A DNA stretch of 64,000 nt, from NCBI GenBank assembly GCA_023242925.1, contig CP096134.1, positions 248,001 through 312,000 on the forward strand, read 5' to 3'. This document shows, piece after piece, positions 27,430 to 37,455 of the stretch (the first letter of the stretch is position 1; each line of letters begins with the position of its first letter). The position numbers and the translations under genes were made by a program. The DNA is from Hyphomonadaceae bacterium JAD_PAG50586_4 (GTDB lineage: Bacteria; Pseudomonadota; Alphaproteobacteria; Caulobacterales; Aquidulcibacteraceae). The notes beneath the pieces are model-generated. The model was not told where the DNA came from. It did not search any database and saw only the letters and a program-made list of their open reading frames with translations.

Positions 27430-28931
27430 GATCGGGTTCTTCGTCGAGATAGCGCCGGGTCAGATGCGCGCGCAGCGACGCCGCCGAGAGCGGGCGCCCG
27501 GTGGCGTGCACGACCAGGTCTTCAAGCGTGTAGCGGCCGCCCTGGCGCCAGACCTTCTCGCGCAGCCAATCGCCCAGGCCTGCAAAGTCGCCAGCCTGTG
27601 CGCGCGCTTCGAAATCGTTGGACTCGGCCGTGAAGCGCTCAAACAGCTGCGCCGCGACCATGGCGCCGAGCAGATAAGCCGGGAAATACCCGAACATGCC
27701 GCGCGACCAATGGATGTCCTGCAACGGCCCATTGGCGAAATCGCCCTTGGTGTCGAGCTGCAAAAGATCCGCCATGCGCGCGTCCCAGATCGCTGGGATG
27801 TCATCGACCTCGATCTCGCCGGCGATCAGTTTCTGTTCGATCTCGACGCGCAAGATGACATGGGCAGGATAGGTGAGCTCATCGGCTTCGACGCGGATTT
27901 TGCCGCGCCGCACCCGCCGTATCAGCCGCGCGATATTGTCAGGCGCGAACGCCGGTTGCGGGCCAAAGCTCGCGCTGAGTTTGCGCGCGAGGACGGCGAC
28001 GAACGCGGGCGTCGGCGCGAGTTGGCGTTCATAGGTCAGCGCTTGACCTTCATGCAGCGCCGCCGAGTGCGGCCCCGCAAGCGGCTGGCCGAGCCATTCG
28101 CGCGGCAGATTCTGCTGATAGCGCGCGTGGCCGGTCTCGTGCACCGTCGCCAGCAGCGACGGCAGCGCGTTGGCTTCCGAAAAGCGCGTCGTCAGGCGCA
28201 CATCTTCCGGCACGCCGCCGGAAAACGGATGCGCGCTGGTATCGAGACGGCCAGCGGAAAAGTCGAAGCCGAGCACAGCCATGACGCGCTCGCACACTTG
28301 CTTTTGCTGGCCCGTGTCGAACGGGCCCTGCGGCTCGATAAACGCCCAGCTGCGCTGACGCTCGATGGTCTGGTTGACGAGTTCGGGCAACCAGAGGCTG
28401 ACGTTGCCAAACAAATCCGCCACGCGCGCAACGCGCAAGCCGGGCTCCCAGCGCTCAAGCAGCGCATCGTAACGCGACAGCCCAAGCGCCTGGCCAAGAT
28501 GATCAGCCTCCTGCCGCACCAGCGCGACGAGCGGCTTCAACGCTGTGGCGAAGCTGCCCCAATCATTAGCCTTGCGGGCGCCGTGCCAAGCCTCGCTCGC
28601 GGCAGCGACAAGCAGCTCGCGCTGCGATGCAAGCTGATCGGGAATGGCGCGGGCGATCTGCTGTTGCCGGCGCATCGCTTCCAGATCTCGCCGCCTGCGA
28701 CTCATCCAGCGGCTCAGCCTGTGCCTGCGCGATCAGATCATCGATGCTCGGATCGTTCTGGAGGCGATGGATGATGCTGCTGAGTTCGGCCTGCGCCGCC
28801 CCGCGCGCCGGCGCCGCGCTCGGGGCCATGAAAGTCATGCTGTCCCACGACGCCATCGCTTGCAGATGTTCGAGATTGTAGATGCGCGCATGGTGCGTCG
28901 CGAGTGCGTCGTAGGCGCGGCGGGAAGACAT
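27416..28931 (-). CDS. M32 metallocarboxypeptidase, frameshifted
   Basis: Starts MSSRRAYDALATHHARIYNL at 28931; the frame switches near 28690 (DESQ to RRDLEAMRR). The main part has the M32 zinc motif TVHETGHARYQQNLP, the downstream LHEGQALTYERQL block with the third ligand, DELTYPAHVILRVEIEQ and GYFPAYLLGAM. M32 enzymes remove C-terminal residues from peptides in the cytoplasm. Total about 505 codons, the usual length. Confidence 0.85.
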
Positions 28932-28933
28932 GG

Positions 28934-29823
28934 TTAGGACGACCTGCGCATTGAGAAAAAATGCCGCGGGCGATGCCGGCGGCGGGCACCATGTTATGAT
29001 CGTCGTCGGCATGCACAACGGTTTTAACCTCAAACCCTGGCTTTGCCGCGCGTGCCAGTCGCTCGCCGAGCTCGACCGCGTTCTCGACCATGCGGCAGCC
29101 CCTGGTCATTGCCAGCATGTCGTCTTCGGTCATCGGAAAAGGGACATGCTTTGACATCGGGCGCGGGCTTGATTCCTCGCCCCCGACAGAGATTAGCGCG
29201 CGCGCCCGCACATCGCCCGCCGCGGCGCGCGCGACGAACGCGGCTTCGTGCTGCAGCACGGCGCGCTCGTCCCACCAGATCGACGGGCTGATGGCGACAA
29301 AATGCTGGAACGAGGATGTCCGGCGGAACAGGGCGTGCAGCGCGGTCAAGCCGCCGAGCGAATGGCCAATCAAGGTCTGGTCGTTCTGGTCGATATCGTA
29401 ATGCGCTGCGATCAGCGGTTTGATGTCTGCGTCGATCGCGTCGAGATACCCGTCCAGGCCGCCAAAATCTCCCACTTCGCCGGGCATTTTCGCCAGCCAA
29501 TCGCTGTTGATGTAGGCCTCGGTTGTTGGCGTGGTGAGATCCCACATGCGCAGCTTAAGCGCCTCGCTGACGCTGTCGGTTTGATAGCCGATGCCCACAA
29601 TCACCGGATCGAGCACGTCGGGCCAGCGCGCTTGAATGCGCGCGGTGTCGACGGTGATGCCGAAATGCAAGTTGCCGTCGATGAGATAGATCACTGGCCA
29701 CCCGCTGTCCGGCGCCGGGCCGCTCGGGGATGAAATAAACAGCCGATATGGGCGGCCATTGGTCTTGGCGGTAAAGTCAATAATTCCGGCGTTCAGGGCC
29801 ATCTCGGTGGTCTTTTCGGGCAT
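28934..29823 (-). CDS. Alpha/beta-hydrolase esterase (IroE/Fes-like), frameshifted at its end
   Basis: Starts MPEKTTEMALNAG at 29823. Contains GHSLGGLTALHAL (nucleophile Ser), AISPSIWWDE and HADDDHNMVPAAG with the His, as in the PF00756 putative esterase family. The frame as given runs on into the carboxypeptidase gene. Adding one base to the A6 run at 28956-28961 ends it RGIFFSMRRSS with TAA at 28934, two bases before the next ATG. Substrate unknown; an ester or cyclic peptide or siderophore is possible. Confidence 0.8.
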
Positions 29824-29833
29824 CGTTCGCTCC

Positions 29834-30814
29834 TTATCCCCAGAGCGCGGCGGGCGGGGGAAATACAAGGCCATTGTCGTAAGCCATCGACGGCTTTCGA
29901 TCATGCTCCAGAAGGAGGGGACCATCGAGATCGACCCACCGCGCGTGGCTGGCGACGAGAAACGCTGGGGCCATTGCTAGCGACGTGCCGCACATATTGC
30001 CGACCATTACGTCGAGCCCGAGCGCGCGCGCTTCCCGCGCCAACGCCAATGCCTCGGTCAAACCACCGCTCTTGTCGAGTTTGATATTGACCGCCTGATA
30101 GCGTCCCATCAGCGCTGCCAGCGAGGCGCGGTCTGTGCATGACTCGTCGGCCGCAATCACGATCGGAGAGTCAAAACCTACCAAGTCGTCGTCGTGGTCA
30201 CGTGGGAGAGGCTGCTCGATCATTTCTACGCCCAAGTCATCTAGGTCCGGCAAGAGACGATCGAGTAAGCCGATTGACCAGGCTTGATTAGCGTCGACGA
30301 CGAGGCGGGCGTCCGGCGCTTCCTCGCGCACCGCGCGAACGACGTCGAGGTGTCGGTTGGCGTCGAGTTTGAGCTTGATGAGTGGATGCGTGCTGGCGGC
30401 GCGGGCGCGCCTCCGCAGCTCGCTGCTGTCTGCAAGCCCCAAGGTCAGGGCTGTGATGAGTGGCTGAGGGATTAGCACGCCGGCGCGAACATGAGCGGAG
30501 ACGCCACTGCGCTTGGCTTCAAGATCCCAGAGCGCGCAATCAATCGCGTTGCGCGCGCCGCCCGGCGGCAGCGCCGCGGTGATTTCTGCAAAGGATAGGG
30601 TCTCGTTCCCGCGCTCAACGATTGACCGGATGAGCGTCGACATTGATGCAGGTGTTTCGCCATCATAGTCGACACCGGCGGCCTCGGCGCGCCCGCAATG
30701 CCCGTCGCGATCGCGCAAGACGACAGAGATGACCGGGACATCATGCATAACCTCGCGGGCGGTCTCGAAGGGGGCGGCCAGCGGCCAACGCTCCGTTTGG
30801 ACCGTAACCTCCAT
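29834..30814 (-). CDS. dgcA: N-acetyl-D-glutamate racemase / dipeptide epimerase family
   Basis: 326 residues of the enolase superfamily. The KxK acid/base motif is IKLKLDA; metal ligands are Asp in VVDANQAW, Glu in EMIEQPL and Asp in IAADES; the second base is in NIKLDKSGG. By sequence alone it could be an L-Ala-D/L-Glu epimerase. Its place 3 bp after dgcN points to DgcA, reported to racemise N-acetyl-D-glutamate in D-glutamate use. Confidence 0.85.
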   Translation of the reverse strand: MEVTVQTERWPLAAPFETAREVMHDVPVISVVLRDRDGHCGRAEAAGVDYDGETPASMSTLIRSIVERGNETLSFAEITAALPPGGARNAIDCALWDLEAKRSGVSAHVRAGVLIPQPLITALTLGLADSSELRRRARAASTHPLIKLKLDANRHLDVVRAVREEAPDARLVVDANQAWSIGLLDRLLPDLDDLGVEMIEQPLPRDHDDDLVGFDSPIVIAADESCTDRASLAALMGRYQAVNIKLDKSGGLTEALALAREARALGLDVMVGNMCGTSLAMAPAFLVASHARWVDLDGPLLLEHDRKPSMAYDNGLVFPPPAALWG

Positions 30815-30817
30815 GGC

Positions 30818-31867
30818 TCAAGCCGCCGCCATTCGATCTACGACACCCTCAACACCGAAACGCAGCGGATCGAAAGCTGGCATGTTGTACTGTTCAGCCA
30901 AACTGGTGAGCGTGTGGCGGGCGTCTTGCTCGCTAAGGTCGGAGGTATTGACCGAAATTCCCGCCGCCCGGACGTTCACGTTAGTGAGCCGCGCTGCTTC
31001 CAGATTGCGCGCCAAACCCGTTTCCACATCTGGAAGCAAGAACCCAGGGCAGCCATCAATCTCGGTTCGCGAGAGGCTATGGCAATAGACAATGCAATCG
31101 GGCTGAGACCCGTGAAGAAGCCCCAGAGAAACGCCTGCGTAGCTCGGGTGAAAGAGCGAGCCCTGTCCTTCGATGACGTCCCAATGATGGCTCGCCGCCT
31201 TCGGAGAAAGTGTTTCGGCAGCTCCGGCGACGAAGTCTGACACCACGGCGTCAATGGGAATGCCGCCGCCTGCGATCATGATGCCCGTCTGGCCGGTCGC
31301 TCTGAAGTCAACATCCCAGGCTCGCCGCAACATCTCTCGGTGGATCGCCAGCGCCGCGTATTTCTTGCCCACAGCGCAATCGGCGCCGACGGTCAGGACG
31401 CGTTTGCCGCTCCGCTTCTGACCGGAGCCAATCGGAATATTGGGTGGCGGCGTGCGGATGTCGAATAGATTGACGCCGCTGCGGTCCGCCGCTGCTAGCA
31501 GCGCTCCGTGTTCGCGGAGCGGTTCGTGCATGCCGCTAATGACGTCTAGCCCCGCGAGCGCCGCCTCTTCGAGCCATTTGGCCCATCTCGGCACCAGGGC
31601 GCCGCCGCTCGGAGCGGCGCCGACGACAACCGAGCGCGCCCCCGCTCTGATAGCTTCGTGTGGAGTCAAATCAGGCAGGCCGAGATCGATGGTTCGTGTC
31701 GTGCAGCGCCATTGCCCGACGACATCCTTGCGGGCCCAATCGCGCAATCCAAACGCTGTCTTCGCAGTAAGCGCATCCTCGACGTCGCCAAGGAACAGCA
31801 GATACGGCTTGCGAAGCGCAAGCGGCGCCGCTGGAGCGTCGGCCTCGTGGCGAACAGCGCTGGACAG
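30818..31867 (-). CDS. dgcN: D-glutamate N-acetyltransferase DgcN (DUF1611)
   Basis: DUF1611 protein: KPYLLFLGDVEDALTAKTAFG, DWARKDVVGQWR, TRTIDLGLPDLTP, a P-loop-like VGADCAVGKKYAALA, ATGQTGIMIAGGGIPID and VIEGQGSLFHPSYAGVSLG. The conserved N-terminus has no in-frame ATG, GTG or TTG before it. The best start is a CTG at 31865-31867 with GGGAG six bases upstream, giving about 349 residues; a TTG at 31747 would cut off conserved sequence. DgcN is reported to acetylate D-glutamate before DgcA. First gene of the nine-gene operon. Confidence 0.82.
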   Translation of the reverse strand: MSSAVRHEADAPAAPLALRKPYLLFLGDVEDALTAKTAFGLRDWARKDVVGQWRCTTRTIDLGLPDLTPHEAIRAGARSVVVGAAPSGGALVPRWAKWLEEAALAGLDVISGMHEPLREHGALLAAADRSGVNLFDIRTPPPNIPIGSGQKRSGKRVLTVGADCAVGKKYAALAIHREMLRRAWDVDFRATGQTGIMIAGGGIPIDAVVSDFVAGAAETLSPKAASHHWDVIEGQGSLFHPSYAGVSLGLLHGSQPDCIVYCHSLSRTEIDGCPGFLLPDVETGLARNLEAARLTNVNVRAAGISVNTSDLSEQDARHTLTSLAEQYNMPAFDPLRFGVEGVVDRMAAA

Positions 31868-31962
31868 GGCAGTCTCCCAATTGGCTATTTAAGCCGCCAC
31901 CTAGCGGACAAAATACTATACAGCCAGTTGGCGATAATGCTAGGCCGCGCTGGAAATTATCT

Positions 31963-32519
31963 TATACAGGCGGCGTCGTGGCGCTGACGATCACGCAACG
32001 CTTCTTGCTGACGTTTCGCAGCTTGTGAGGCAACGAAGTGGGGAAGAGGTAACCGTCGTATTGCTTTAGGATTCTGAACCTCTTCGCCAATCGTGGCTTC
32101 GATTTCTCCCTCTATCACCACGGCGCCTTCTTCGCCGCCTTCCACGCGGTAAGGCTCCCCGCAGTTTCAGCGCCTGGCGGATAGAATTCAAGCAGGACCT
32201 GGAGCGGTCGGCCGACTAAGGATTGGCCTAGCTGAAGCAGGTCCACGCCACCGCTGCCGACATTGACCAATTCGCCGTGGGCAAAGAAGTATTTCGAAGC
32301 TGGCGGCGTCTCAGTGGCGAAGAACTCGGAAAGCGTCAGACCAAGCGTATCCAGAATTTGTCGCATCGTCCCTATCGATGGACTGATCTTGTCGCGCTCA
32401 ATGAAGGAAATAGTGCCGTGCGTGAGCCCGGCTTGACGCGCGAGCTCGCGCTGAGATAGCCCCTTTGCCTCGCGAAAGTTGCGCAGTCGGTTTCCAATAA
32501 GTGCGTCGTCCTGAATCAT
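31963..32519 (-). CDS. HTH-cupin transcriptional regulator (PuuR-like), frameshifted
   Basis: Starts MIQDDALIGNRLRNFREAKG at 32519. The N-terminal HTH is LSQRELARQAGLTHGTISFIERDKISPSI; the C-terminal half is a cupin ligand domain (VEGGEEGAVVIEGEIEATIGEE, then YDGYLFPTSLPHKLRNVSKK). The cupin part is split over three frames with changes near 32130 and 32070. Sequence beyond each break is family-like, so the gene is probably whole. Expected to control the dgc operon just downstream. Confidence 0.8.
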
Positions 32520-32593
32520 TGCCTGCCAGCCAAGGGCGTCAAAGCGCCGGGTGTCGCGTAACGTGGACAAACCCGCCATCGCGAGCAAGCAGG

Positions 32594-33901
32594 TTAGAGC
32601 GGCCACGCCCAATATATCTGTCGCTTTTGCGTGAACCCGACCAGCACATGTTCAACGCGGTCGGGATAGGTTGCGCGATAACGGCGCATTAGTCCTTGTT
32701 CATGGCGTTGTTCGCCCACCAGAGAAAAGCCAGTCGGCGCTGTCCCTGCCCAAAGGTTGATCAGGCCGCGGATGCCGCCGCGTTCGATAACTTGGCGAAG
32801 TGCAGGTGCAAAATGCGCTAGATTTGGCGAACTGTCTTCCCGAAACAATTGCTCATGCGCCAGGACGCTGAGCGAGGGTTCGGTATCTATCAGAGTGGGC
32901 GAAGCGAGCGGTGTGGCTCCTGGCGCGGCAGTCTCCAAGGCCAGCTGCGCCAAATAGCGCACGGCGCGCGTGTTTCCGGGCGCAAAATTGGACATCACGG
33001 TGACGCCGCTGGCGCTGTGCGGCGCGAGCAAGGTCATAGCGGTCCAGCCGTCATAGTGCCCGCCGTGGTAGGCGATGACATTGTCGCCGAGCCGCTCCAC
33101 GAACCAACCACAGCCGTAGGGGATTTGTAAGCCTGACAGCAGGGTGGCGGGAGCGAACATTTCTGGTGTCTTGGCGCGCTCAAAGATGCGGTTGCGCAGC
33201 AACGTCCGCGTCCAGCAGGCGGCACCCTCAACAGTGGCGGAAATGTCGCCGTCGCCGATGACTTCGCGGGCCCAGCTGTCTGTGTCCGTCGCATCCTGAC
33301 CTAGGCCGGTTTCATTTACCGCGCGCGCCCAGGCGGGGCTAGCCGTTGTAACGCCAGTGCATCCTGCACGCGCGAACAATGTTTGCGCAGCCTCGGCGTA
33401 CGAAAAGCCCGCTAACTGGGCAATTAAGAAACCCAGCAGGATGTAATTTGTGTTGCTGTACATCCACGCAGCATCTTGTTCGAAAACAGGTTCAAGGTCG
33501 CGATAAACATGCATGAAGTCGGTGCGCAACGTCGGTGGGCAATCGGAGTCGGTGTAGCTTAGATACTCAGGCAGACCGCTTGTATGCCGCATGAGCGAAC
33601 GAATGCTGCGATCGCTCCATGTTGGGGGAGTGTCCGATAAGTGTTCGCCCACTTTGTCGTCTAGTCGCAATCGGCCTTGACGTGCAAGATCAAGGATCAT
33701 GCAGGACGTGACGTGCTTGCCCGTCGACGCAAGCGAGAACCACGTGCGGTTCGAGACCGCGCGCCGGCTTTGAGCGCTGTCTACGCCGTACGTGATGAGT
33801 TTGTCGCCGTCGGGCGTGATAATCGCGGCCGCCAAGCCAGCGATGCCGAACGCTTCAGCGCGTTCGCGCAGAATACATTCGACATCGCTCACGGCTTGCA
33901 T
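32594..33901 (-). CDS. S12-type serine hydrolase (beta-lactamase class C / D-aminopeptidase family)
   Basis: 435 residues without a signal peptide. Active-site motifs: SxxK in LASTGKHV, YxN in MYSNTNY and HGG in AYHGGHYDG replacing KTG. A C-terminal lipocalin-like domain of about 100 residues follows. Family members include D-aminopeptidase, D-Ala-D-Ala carboxypeptidase, esterases and MlrB of microcystin breakdown. A role on D-residue peptides fits the neighbours. It lies 8 bp downstream of the TonB receptor gene, so they form an operon. Confidence 0.82.
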   Translation of the reverse strand: MQAVSDVECILRERAEAFGIAGLAAAIITPDGDKLITYGVDSAQSRRAVSNRTWFSLASTGKHVTSCMILDLARQGRLRLDDKVGEHLSDTPPTWSDRSIRSLMRHTSGLPEYLSYTDSDCPPTLRTDFMHVYRDLEPVFEQDAAWMYSNTNYILLGFLIAQLAGFSYAEAAQTLFARAGCTGVTTASPAWARAVNETGLGQDATDTDSWAREVIGDGDISATVEGAACWTRTLLRNRIFERAKTPEMFAPATLLSGLQIPYGCGWFVERLGDNVIAYHGGHYDGWTAMTLLAPHSASGVTVMSNFAPGNTRAVRYLAQLALETAAPGATPLASPTLIDTEPSLSVLAHEQLFREDSSPNLAHFAPALRQVIERGGIRGLINLWAGTAPTGFSLVGEQRHEQGLMRRYRATYPDRVEHVLVGFTQKRQIYWAWPL

Positions 33902-33908
33902 CGAAGCG

Positions 33909-36009
33909 TTATTCGCCGCCGAACCTGCGCGTCAGCGTGACCCCGAAGCTGCGAGGGCGAGGACGTGTCGCTTCGAGGTTGAACGCTATCGGCGAATTGG
34001 GGAAAAGCAACGCATCTTCGTTGAGAATGTTGGCGACGTCAAAATACAACCCCCATTCACCCCCTCAAGACCGATGCGTGCGTTCAGATAGTCTTGTGCT
34101 CCGGACTCGAAATCTTCCAGTGTCACAGTTGAACCGCCGGGGCCAAGCGACCGAAATACGGCGTCGTACGCATCAGAGTGCTGGAAATCGAGGCGCCAAA
34201 ACAGGTCCAGCTCATTATTGAGCGGCGACGTGCGGCTGAGCGAAAGCGAAGCGGTGAGTGCGGGCGAAAGGTCGAAGCGATCTCCTTTGTTGGCCTCAAG
34301 ATTGGTGACGTCGGCGCGAACATCGTTGTAGGCGGCCGTCGCCGCAAGTTCGAAGCCGTTGCCCAGCGCCGCATGGATCGCGAGTTCAGCCCCGAAGCCA
34401 GAGGCTGCGCCAGCGTTACGAGTCTCGGTGAAGAACACCCCCGGAGACGCTTCGATGATGCTCGCCGCCTGACGTTCGGCGTAGTCGAGATAATACACGA
34501 CCGCATCGACGAAGAGGTCGCCGTCATTGAGGAGCGCCTTGGTGCCGAACTCGTAGTTGGTGAGTTCTTCGGGCCCAAAGGTCGTGCCTGAATTGTTGAA
34601 GCCGCCGCTGCGGAAGCCCTGCGAGATTGTTGCATAACTAGAGACGTCATCGGTCCATGCGTAGCGCGCTGACACGCGCGGGCTGAAGGCGTCGAACTCC
34701 GCAGTCCGTGTGGGGATGGCGGGGATGACTGCTCCACTGCTGCGCTCGTCCTCGTACTGCCGGGCGCCGACCGAAAGATCCAACCGATCCGTCGCAGAGT
34801 AGGTAACATCGCCAAATACGGCCCAGGACTCGGAATCCACTGGATCATCGCCGGAAAAACGCAGGAATGGATTGGGCACGCCGCCTACGCTGGATTGGCG
34901 CTCGATGTTGAGACTCGAACTCACGCGTCCAGGCTCCGACCGTATATTGAATACGGCCGTCGCCGTTCGAACTCAACCGCACTTCGTTGCTCAACTGCTC
35001 GAAGGCGGTCGGGAACGCGACGGAGAAAGGGCCGAAACCCGCCGTAAAGAGCAGATCGCGTTCCTGATAGCCGCTCGATGCGATCAGCGTGGCGGGACCA
35101 AAATCGTAAGACAGGACGGCGCTAAAGATGTCGCTATTGTCCTGCCCTGGATAGGTTTCTGGGCGCCTGCGAATAGCCGTGTCTGCTGTCGAACTGATGC
35201 TATCAGCGTCGAATTCCTGCTCCATATGCTGATACATCAAGCGCAGGCTCAGCGCATCGGTAACCTGTATCAGCAGCTTGGGGCGAATAAACCAGCGGGT
35301 GGCGCTGTTGGCGTCCTCCTCGACCAGGTTGCCGCTTGTGGGGTCGAAATAATCGATCCATCCGGCTATCTCTTCATACCCAGCAGCTACGCGCAGGCCG
35401 ACGCGTTCGCTCACCAAGGCGCCGCCGTAGGCACCGTTGACGCGATACCCGATGTCGCCTTCTTCTTGCGAGTATACGTTGGCTTCAACGAAGCCGTCGC
35501 CACCGCCGCTTAGTGAAGGATCGCGCGTGATGTATCGGATTGTGCCGGCGATGGACCCCTGGCCGTAAAGCGTGCCTTGTGGTCCGCGCAACACTTCGAT
35601 CTCGTTCGAGATCGACTAGCGGAAATAGTCCGTCGCGCTGCTGCTGGTCGATACTGATGCCCACCTCGTCCACATAGGTCCCGACGATTGGCAATCCGGT
35701 GCCAGCGCCGGGATTGATGCCGCGAAGAATGGTGCGATTGGCGCCAGGCGACAACTCCTGAATGTTTAGACCGGGGACGGAGTACTGCAGATCCTTAATG
35801 TCGTTCGAGCCCCGTTCGTCGATTTCTTCCGCCCCGATCGCGGTGACCGCGAAGGGCACCTCCGTAATGCGCTCCTCGCGCCGGTTGGCGGTTACGACAA
35901 TTTCGTCGCTCTCGACCGTCACAGCTTCTTGCGCTGCCGCGCTGCCGATGCCGGACACGCTGGCGAGCGCACCCAGGCAGACACCCAACAAGGGCGCACT
36001 CTTCGTCAT
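33909..36009 (-). CDS. TonB-dependent outer-membrane receptor, frameshifted
   Basis: Signal peptide MTKSAPLLGVCLGALASVSG...AAAQ, plug domain (DEIVVTANRREERITEVPFAV...DLQYSVPGLNIQE, VLRGPQGTLYGQGSIAGTI), then a beta-barrel ending PRSFGVTLTRRFGGE. Frame changes: near 35605 (LERIEVLRG restored by removing one base), near 34922, and 34060-34064, where one more C restores GEWGLYFDVANILNE. A purine-rich ribosome site (GGGAGGG) precedes the ATG. Probably imports peptides or related molecules for the downstream S12 hydrolase. Confidence 0.85.
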
Positions 36010-36242
36010 TTTTCCCTCCCCGGAACCCCCGCGAGCGTTCAAACTCGTGGTTATTATAATTATGGTGGTGGATAATTTTAAATCCGTCAATCATTTTTGG
36101 CCAGTTTGACTCGCCATCTGGAAAAAATTTTATACACCAATCGCATTGGTTTGCCGATCTGGGTTTGCCGCCTGGGCGGGATGGTCGGGCGGTTGAGGTC
36201 TGGCGGTTGCGCAAGCGCGCGGCGACTTGTGGAGTGTTAAGA
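36010..36242. promoter_or_regulatory. Divergent promoter region of the TonB receptor gene
   Basis: 233 bp, AT-rich near 36045-36100 (TTATAATTATGG, GATAATTTTAAATC), in contrast to the GC-rich surroundings. It should drive the TonB receptor leftward and the oxidase fragment rightward. Exact boxes are not assignable by eye. Confidence 0.5.
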
Positions 36243-36694
36243 GTGGCCAAGGGTTACGATGTTGCCGTGGTGGGTTTAGGGGCAGTTGGGAGCGCCGCGC
36301 TTTACGCGCTCTCCAAACTCGGCGCCCGGGCCATCGGCATCGACCAGTTCGCGCCACCTCATGATCGCGGATCGAGCCACGGGGACACGCGAATAACCCG
36401 ACAGGCGATAGGCGAAGGCGTAGAATACACGCCCTTCGCTCTGAGGACCAATGCGATCACGGAGGAAGCGGAGGCGGCGTTAGGTGTTGAACTCCTGGTC
36501 CGTTGCGGATTCCTTTTATCACGCGTGACGACCTCGGCACCGCACACCATGGACGCTTCGGCTTCCTGGCGGAGGCTTCGCGCGCCGCGATGACTCACGG
36601 CGTTCCGCACGAATTGCTCGATGCGGAGGAATTGCGTCGTCAGTTTCCCCAGCGTTCGCGGCGCGCAAAGGAATCTCCCACTCGGAAACCATAG
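36243..36694 (+). pseudogene. Truncated FAD oxidase (monomeric sarcosine / N-methyltryptophan oxidase type)
   Basis: GTG start at 36243: AKGYDVAVVGLGAVGSAALYALSKLGARAIGIDQF, then DRGSSHGDTRITRQAIGEG (FAD-binding His region) and, after one missing T in the T4 run at 36514-36517, DDLGTAHHGRFGFLAEAS and ELLDAEELRRQFPQ. It then stops at about 150 of the usual 380 residues. The end coincides with a TetR operator copy at 36689, so a recombination event probably removed the rest. Confidence 0.75.
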
Positions 36695-36706
36695 AGTAAT
36701 CTATGG
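36689..36706. promoter_or_regulatory. TetR operator copy A
   Basis: CCATAGAGTAATCTATGG, perfect 7-bp arms around GTAA. 16 of 18 bases match the operator before soxB. It lies at the end of the truncated oxidase and downstream of the tetR 3' end, so it is an odd place for a working operator. Confidence 0.6.
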
Positions 36707-36777
36707 AACAGGCAAGAGCGGGGCGTCGGCGCGGGCGGCGCGGCTATGATTAGGAAGTGCGGCCGAAAGGGCGCGCG

Positions 36778-37362
36778 TTAGCGCGGGTCGCCTCTAAGTG
36801 CTGCGACATAGAGGTTTTTGAGGCGCAGGCGATCGGCGCGGCTTTCTCTGATCTGCAACGTGTAATAGCCAACCTGGTGAAAGTAGGCGATGCGCGCCCG
36901 CACCAGCGCGTGGGCTCCCTCGTAACCGAAGCCCTTGAATATTTCCTGGATCAGCTCGATCCGTGTTTCATCGACGCGGCGCACAACCTTGTCCGCCTTG
37001 GCCGAACTCCTCGCCCAATCACGGACTGCGGAATCGTACGCTGGGTTGAAGCTAGATTCGCGTATCCACGCCTCTACCAGCGCATCGAGCTGCTTGTCGG
37101 GATCGCCTTCGTGCGTGCGTACAGCGTCGATCAAGGCAGCGGAATTGGTCGCCTCCCAATCGGCAAGAACTTCCGCCAGCAATTCCTGACGGTTCTTGAA
37201 ATGCCAATAGAAACTACCAGTCGTAACGCCCATTTCGGTGGCGAGCGGATCGACTTTGACCCGCGCCTCGCCGCCTTTGATGAAGGCGTCGCGTGCGGCG
37301 CGAACCCAATCGGCGCGGTCGAGTCGGGTGTTTTTTGCGACGGGTGCGGTTCTGCGCGCCAT
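36778..37362 (-). CDS. TetR-family repressor of the sox operon
   Basis: 194 residues from the ATG at 37362 (a longer frame is rejected as it covers the operator). The HTH is VDPLATEMGVTTGSFYWHFKNRQELLAEVL, typical TetR_N; the ligand domain is unclassified. Divergent from soxBDAG; the palindrome at 37424-37441 between them is the likely binding site. Effector unknown, perhaps sarcosine or a breakdown product. Confidence 0.85.
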   Translation of the reverse strand: MARRTAPVAKNTRLDRADWVRAARDAFIKGGEARVKVDPLATEMGVTTGSFYWHFKNRQELLAEVLADWEATNSAALIDAVRTHEGDPDKQLDALVEAWIRESSFNPAYDSAVRDWARSSAKADKVVRRVDETRIELIQEIFKGFGYEGAHALVRARIAYFHQVGYYTLQIRESRADRLRLKNLYVAALRGDPR

Positions 37363-37409
37363 GACGAGAGATATGGAGAGCGCGCCCTGTGGCTTGTCAA
37401 TGGTGCGCT

Positions 37410-37441
37410 TATGGTTTAGCGAACCATAGAGCACTCTATGG
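37410..37441. promoter_or_regulatory. TetR operator region before soxB
   Basis: Contains CCATAGAGCACTCTATGG (37424-37441, perfect 8-bp arms) and an overlapping inverted repeat TATGGTT-TAGCG-AACCATA (37410-37428). Both share the ATGG/CCAT edges. The first ends four bases before the soxB ribosome-binding site, so bound repressor would block soxB directly. Confidence 0.7.
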
Positions 37442-37455
37442 CTTAGGAGCCTTCG

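Noticed and set aside
27419..28774. 451-codon rightward open frame
   Set aside because: Fully antisense to the M32 carboxypeptidase; composition is Arg/His-rich shadow coding with no family features.
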